8,987 nucleotides of DNA, taken from Clostridia bacterium (GTDB lineage Bacteria > Bacillota > Clostridia > Christensenellales > Aristaeellaceae). Shown in pieces: positions 6,083-8,987 of the stretch. Both the position numbers and the translations under genes were made by a program. The notes under the pieces were generated by a model that ran no database searches, was not told the origin of the DNA, and worked only from the letters and a program-made list of their open reading frames with translations. The DNA lies in contig CAAEEC010000323.1 of the NCBI GenBank assembly GCA_900754755.1, forward strand, positions 1-8,987. The letters run 5' to 3'. Every line of letters starts with the position of its first letter. The first letter of the stretch is position 1.

Positions 6083-7405
6083 TCAAAACCGGAAATACAA
6101 GAAGGGGTTGTAGCTATCGCTGACCATGGCGGCCACGCCCAGAAGGAACAGAATGGCCAACCCCACATCGCCGCCCTTTCGCACCAGGCGAGCGCCCCAC
6201 GGCGTAGAACAAATGCCGCCGATGGCGAGCATGGGCAAGCAGCGCAGCACGAGCCAGCCCTCGCCCGCATAGCGGAGCGAAAACATCTGCGAAAGCTGCG
6301 CGCCCAGCGCGGGAAGCGATTCAAAGTAAAACAGCATCCAGCCCAGCACCACAAAAAAGAGCGCGTATCCATGCGCGCACCAGCCCGGCAAATGCGCGAG
6401 CGCGCGGCGCAGGAGCGTCTTTTCCAGCACTAGCAGCACAAAATAGTATAGGCCCCAGAGCACGAAGTTCTCGCTCGCGCCGTGCCACAGGCCGGTCGCC
6501 AACCACACGATCAGCAGGTTGACAATGGTGCGCGCCTCGCCCTTGCGGCTGCCGCCCAGCGGAATGTACAGATAATCGCGGAACCAGGTGGAAAGCGACA
6601 TGTGCCACCTGCGCCAGAACTCGGTGATGGAGCGGGAAATATAGGGAAAGTTGAAGTTTTCCAGAAATTCAAAGCCGAACATGCGCCCCAGGCCAATGGC
6701 CATATCGGAATATCCAGCAAAATCAAAATAGATTTGCAGCGTATAGGCCAGCGCGCCCAACCACGCGCCCAACGCGCCCACATCCGTGCCCTGCACCAGC
6801 ACCCACATCTTGCCAAAGGCGTTGGCCAGCAGAATTTTTTTGGCAAAGCCCAGCACGAAGCGGCGCACGCCATCCGCGAATTGGCTTACGGTTTCGCGGC
6901 GGTTTTCCAGTTGGTCGGCCACGTCGCTATAGCGCACGATCGGCCCGGCCACCAGTTGGGGGAAGAGCGTGAGATACCCCGCGAAATTCACAAACGAGCG
7001 CTGCGCCTTTGTGCCGCGGTACACGTCGATGGTGTAGCTCAACGCCTGAAAGGTGTAAAACGAGATGCCCAGCGGCAGATGGATCTGCGCCGCCAAATTC
7101 AGCCCCAGCAGGCGCGCAATGAAGCCCGCGTACTTAAAGTACCCGAGCGAACCCAGCGAAAGCGCCAGCGCGCCCACGAGCGCGACCTTGCGATAGCGCG
7201 GTTTCGCTTCGATAATCACGCCCGCAACCTGGTTCACCAGCGCGCAGGCAAGCATAAGAAACGCGTATTCCCACTCACCCCAGCCATAAAACACCAGGTT
7301 GGCGACGAGCAGAAACGCGTTCCTCGCTTTGCGGGGCACGGCATAATAAATGCCGATGACCACCGGCAGATATAAAAATAGAAAAGTGGCGCTGGAGAAA
7401 AGCAT
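6083..7405 (-). CDS. MBOAT-family membrane O-acyltransferase (AlgI/DltB-like)
   Basis: A 440-residue polytopic membrane protein of normal length for the AlgI/DltB group of membrane-bound O-acyltransferases. These proteins pass an acyl group from a cytoplasmic donor to an acceptor outside the membrane. The sequence shows many hydrophobic helices, the family stretch PLGISFYTFQ (about residues 111-120), FPQLVAGPIVRY (about 148-159), the block WRRWHMSLSTWFRDYLYIPL (263-282, with His268) and GLWHGA with the probable catalytic His308. The C-terminus ends shortly after NPFLYFRF. The ATG at 7405 overlaps the stop of the lipoprotein gene and lacks a strong Shine-Dalgarno of its own, so translation is probably coupled. 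The DHHW gene follows after 9 bp. The acceptor polymer cannot be read from the sequence; an exopolysaccharide or wall polymer is the natural guess. Confidence 0.93.
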   Translation of the reverse strand: MLFSSATFLFLYLPVVIGIYYAVPRKARNAFLLVANLVFYGWGEWEYAFLMLACALVNQVAGVIIEAKPRYRKVALVGALALSLGSLGYFKYAGFIARLLGLNLAAQIHLPLGISFYTFQALSYTIDVYRGTKAQRSFVNFAGYLTLFPQLVAGPIVRYSDVADQLENRRETVSQFADGVRRFVLGFAKKILLANAFGKMWVLVQGTDVGALGAWLGALAYTLQIYFDFAGYSDMAIGLGRMFGFEFLENFNFPYISRSITEFWRRWHMSLSTWFRDYLYIPLGGSRKGEARTIVNLLIVWLATGLWHGASENFVLWGLYYFVLLVLEKTLLRRALAHLPGWCAHGYALFFVVLGWMLFYFESLPALGAQLSQMFSLRYAGEGWLVLRCLPMLAIGGICSTPWGARLVRKGGDVGLAILFLLGVAAMVSDSYNPFLYFRF

Positions 7406-7872
7406 TACGGGAACACGGCCTTCACAGCCGCATCTGCCGACGAAGCCGTTTCACCGGCCACCACCAGCAGCAGATAATTGCCCCGTTCTTCCACGCAGAA
7501 TCCATCCAGCCGCTTGGCTTCCTCGGGCGCGTAAGAGGCGTACAGTTCCTTTTGCCGCTCCACGCGCGAAAGCAGCGCCTGATGGATGCGCTGCGCAGCC
7601 TCCGCATTGGCCGCCTCCCACAGGGAAAGCTCTTCGCTGGTCGCGCCCGTGCTCATATAGGCGCTCACGGCTTTCACGTCCGCCGCGTCCACGCCATAAA
7701 AATCGAGCGCCAGATCCTGCGTCACGGGCGTCATTTCGTCGTCAAACGTCAGCGCCTCTACCGCGGCCTGCGCAGCGGAAGCCACATCGATTTCCGTGGC
7801 CGTGCTTTCCTGGGCGCAACCGGACAACAGCAATACCAAAATCAGTGCCAGCGCAATGCTTGCCTTTCGCAT
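7405..7872 (-). CDS. DUF4358-family lipoprotein
   Basis: This 155-residue protein begins with a typical lipoprotein signal: MRK, a hydrophobic core, then the lipobox LLSGC with Cys19 as the predicted lipidated residue. The remainder is a small alpha/beta domain resembling DUF4358, recognised from general pattern and not from a search. The family is common in Clostridia beside MBOAT and DHHW genes, and its biochemical role is unknown. A periplasm-facing or cell-wall accessory or scaffold role in polymer O-acylation is inferred from context. The ATG at 7872 has AAGGAGA 8 nt upstream, so the start is well supported. The stop overlaps the next start by one base (TAATG at 7407-7403), which implies translational coupling to the MBOAT gene. 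Confidence 0.8.
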   Translation of the reverse strand: MRKASIALALILVLLLSGCAQESTATEIDVASAAQAAVEALTFDDEMTPVTQDLALDFYGVDAADVKAVSAYMSTGATSEELSLWEAANAEAAQRIHQALLSRVERQKELYASYAPEEAKRLDGFCVEERGNYLLLVVAGETASSADAAVKAVFP

Positions 7873-7899
7873 GGGAGAATCTCCTTTTCTTTGGTGAAA

Positions 7900-8793
7900 T
7901 TATGCCTGAGTGGGCGCGGTTTCGATGGCGAGCACCTGGCGGCGCACTTCATCGATAAAAATCTGCGCGTAGGCGCTGTGCAGATGGTGCCCGTCCGAAC
8001 TCGCCTCTGCGGGCAGGAAGCCCTCATCGTCCACCAGCGCATCCGTCACATCAATAAACGTCACGCCCTGCTGCTCGCACAGCGCGGCGAGCTGCGCGTT
8101 GAGTTCGTTCACATCGTCCATATCCTTGCCCGTGCTGCTCTTGTAGCCCTTGGTCAGCGGCAAAATGGAAATCATATAGAGCTTCGCGTTGGGCTGCCGC
8201 TCGCGAATGGCCTCAATCAGGGGCACATAGCGCTTTACGATATACCCCGGATTGGGCCAGTTCAGCTCGTTCACGCCAAACATGGTAAACACGCGGTCGT
8301 ACGCATGGCCGTTGAGCTCGTCGACCATGGGCACGGTTCCCGTGTCCGTGGATCTTTCCAGCGCGGTCTTCACGTTCATGCCCGTGCCCACGAACAGATC
8401 GCACTCCGGGGCCAAATTGCTGCGCTGCACGGAGCCAAGCAGCGAATTGCCCAAAAACGCGCTGTTCTCCAGGCAGTTTGCCAGCGTTTCCGCCGGAATT
8501 TGCGTGGGCGCGGGCGTGGCGTACATGGCGACCAAGTCGCTAAGCGGCTTCGGCGTGCCCTCGGCGCTGGCGATGATGGCGCTCGGCGCAACGGGCGGCA
8601 CCATCTCGGGCTGCGGCGCGCCCCCGCGCGGCAGATATACAATGGCCAGCGCAATGACCACCGACACAACGCTGATCACAAACGCCGGCGCAGCGCTCGC
8701 TTTTTTCCGCCTGCGGCTTTTTCTGGAATTTCTCTGATTGGGCTTCCGCGGCGGCAAATCGCGCCCGGAAGAACGCCGGGAATACTGGCTCAC
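7900..8793 (-). CDS. Membrane-anchored SGNH/GDSL-type hydrolase
   Basis: From the GTG at 8793 the product is about 297 residues. A cytoplasmic Arg/Lys-rich stretch (about residues 4-33) is followed by one transmembrane helix (about 36-55), a Pro/Ala-rich linker and an extracellular SGNH-like domain (about 108-290). Visible blocks are GNSL with candidate nucleophile Ser117 (the usual GDSL Asp is Asn), GVNEL with candidate oxyanion Asn175, and DGHHL near the C-terminus with candidate Asp267 and His270. Members of this fold act as esterases or acyltransferases on carbohydrates. Next to an MBOAT transferase, the likely job is adding or removing O-acyl groups on a surface polymer. The start is uncertain: an in-frame ATG at 8808 has no Shine-Dalgarno and lies about 10 nt from the predicted transcript start, whereas the GTG has GGGGGG 7 nt upstream. 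First gene of the operon; the next starts 27 bp later. Confidence 0.8.
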   Translation of the reverse strand: MSQYSRRSSGRDLPPRKPNQRNSRKSRRRKKASAAPAFVISVVSVVIALAIVYLPRGGAPQPEMVPPVAPSAIIASAEGTPKPLSDLVAMYATPAPTQIPAETLANCLENSAFLGNSLLGSVQRSNLAPECDLFVGTGMNVKTALERSTDTGTVPMVDELNGHAYDRVFTMFGVNELNWPNPGYIVKRYVPLIEAIRERQPNAKLYMISILPLTKGYKSSTGKDMDDVNELNAQLAALCEQQGVTFIDVTDALVDDEGFLPAEASSDGHHLHSAYAQIFIDEVRRQVLAIETAPTQA

Positions 8794-8825
8794 AATCGCG
8801 CCCCCCATCTTTTGTACACTCTCAT

Positions 8826-8854
8826 ATTATACCTGTGCTTTCCGCAAAATACAA
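8826..8854 (-). promoter_or_regulatory. Sigma-70 type promoter of the surface operon
   Basis: Read on the minus strand, a perfect -10 box TATAAT (8831-8826) lies 17 bp downstream of TTGTAT (8854-8849), a 3-of-6 match to TTGACA. Transcription would start near 8819. That leaves only about 10 nt before the ATG at 8808 but about 26 nt before the GTG at 8793, which bears on the start choice of the first gene. It is the only good promoter seen ahead of the four tightly packed surface genes. Confidence 0.7.
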
Positions 8855-8987
8855 GTCTTTGGCAGTAAATTCGCGGAAAATGGCGCATCTACGCCGCCAC
8901 AATGGCAAATTCTGCCAACGCCTTTTTAGATGTATGCGTAGCGCGAAAAGTTCCCTTTGCTTGGGAGATTTTTTCCTTTTTAACCGA
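8855..8987. other. Non-coding upstream region with two short inverted repeats
   Basis: No convincing coding sequence was found between the right edge of the window and the promoter of the surface operon. Two short dyads lie close together: TGGCG-N9-CGCCA at 8881-8899 and TGGCA-N5-TGCCA at 8903-8917. They could be binding sites for a regulator of the downstream operon, about 50 to 90 bp upstream of its -10 box. No known operator is recognised. A T-rich stretch near the right edge is preceded only by a 4-bp stem and is not called as a terminator. Confidence 0.4.

Noticed and set aside
7552..8868. A 438-codon plus-strand open frame opposite the SGNH and DUF4358 genes
   Set aside because: It lies antisense to two well-supported genes, is rich in Arg, His, Gln and Ala as expected of a GC-rich shadow frame, spans the intergenic gap and promoter, and has no recognisable domain.
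8903..8917. Sigma-54 type -24/-12 promoter in TGGCAGAATTTGCCA
   Set aside because: The GG and GC elements are two bases too close for sigma-54, and a good TATAAT promoter lies downstream.
8950..8985. Plus-strand terminator near the right edge (TCCC-N7-GGGA followed by T-rich sequence)
   Set aside because: The stem is only 4 bp and there is no plus-strand gene for it to terminate.

Overview
All seven protein genes in this window, plus one gene nested inside another, lie on the minus strand, so biological order runs from high to low coordinates. The two DUF families (DUF4358 and DHHW), the strong Shine-Dalgarno sequences matching AAGGAGGTGA, the fairly high GC content and the single-membrane style of the surface proteins suggest a Bacillota genome, probably a Clostridia or Oscillospiraceae-like gut or environmental bacterium. 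That taxonomic call is an inference.

Region A (about 8987 to 5015) is a four-gene envelope operon. It starts at a promoter with a perfect TATAAT (-10 at 8826-8831) and ends at a strong intrinsic terminator (4971-5014). In order it encodes a membrane-anchored SGNH/GDSL-type hydrolase, a small DUF4358 lipoprotein, an AlgI/DltB-type MBOAT O-acyltransferase and a DHHW-family (AlgX/AlgJ-like) protein. Together these look like a machine that carries acyl groups, probably acetyl, across the membrane and places them on, or removes them from, an extracellular polysaccharide. The genes are tightly packed (gaps of 27 bp and 9 bp, and a 1-bp TAATG overlap).

Region B (about 4970 to 1) is the first part of a type I-C CRISPR-Cas locus: cas3 (HD nuclease-helicase), cas5c and cas8c/csd1. 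An in-frame start inside cas8c has a near-ideal ribosome binding site and should give the small subunit Cas11c. cas7, cas4, cas1, cas2 and the repeat array, if present, lie beyond the left edge. A good sigma-70 promoter (TTGACA-17-TACTAT) sits between cas3 and cas5c, so the interference complex genes can be transcribed separately from the nuclease gene. A GC-rich hairpin abuts the cas5c Shine-Dalgarno. The cas8c stop codon is followed at once by an 11-bp perfect hairpin and further inverted repeats, instead of the tightly spaced next gene usual in such operons.

Points worth a second look are the nested cas11c start, the apparent loss of the Lys-His pair of the Cas5c RNA-processing site, a Gly-X-X repeat extension at the Cas5c N-terminus, the cas promoter and leader architecture, and the structured cas8c 3' junction. 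No CRISPR array, tRNA, rRNA or mobile element was seen.
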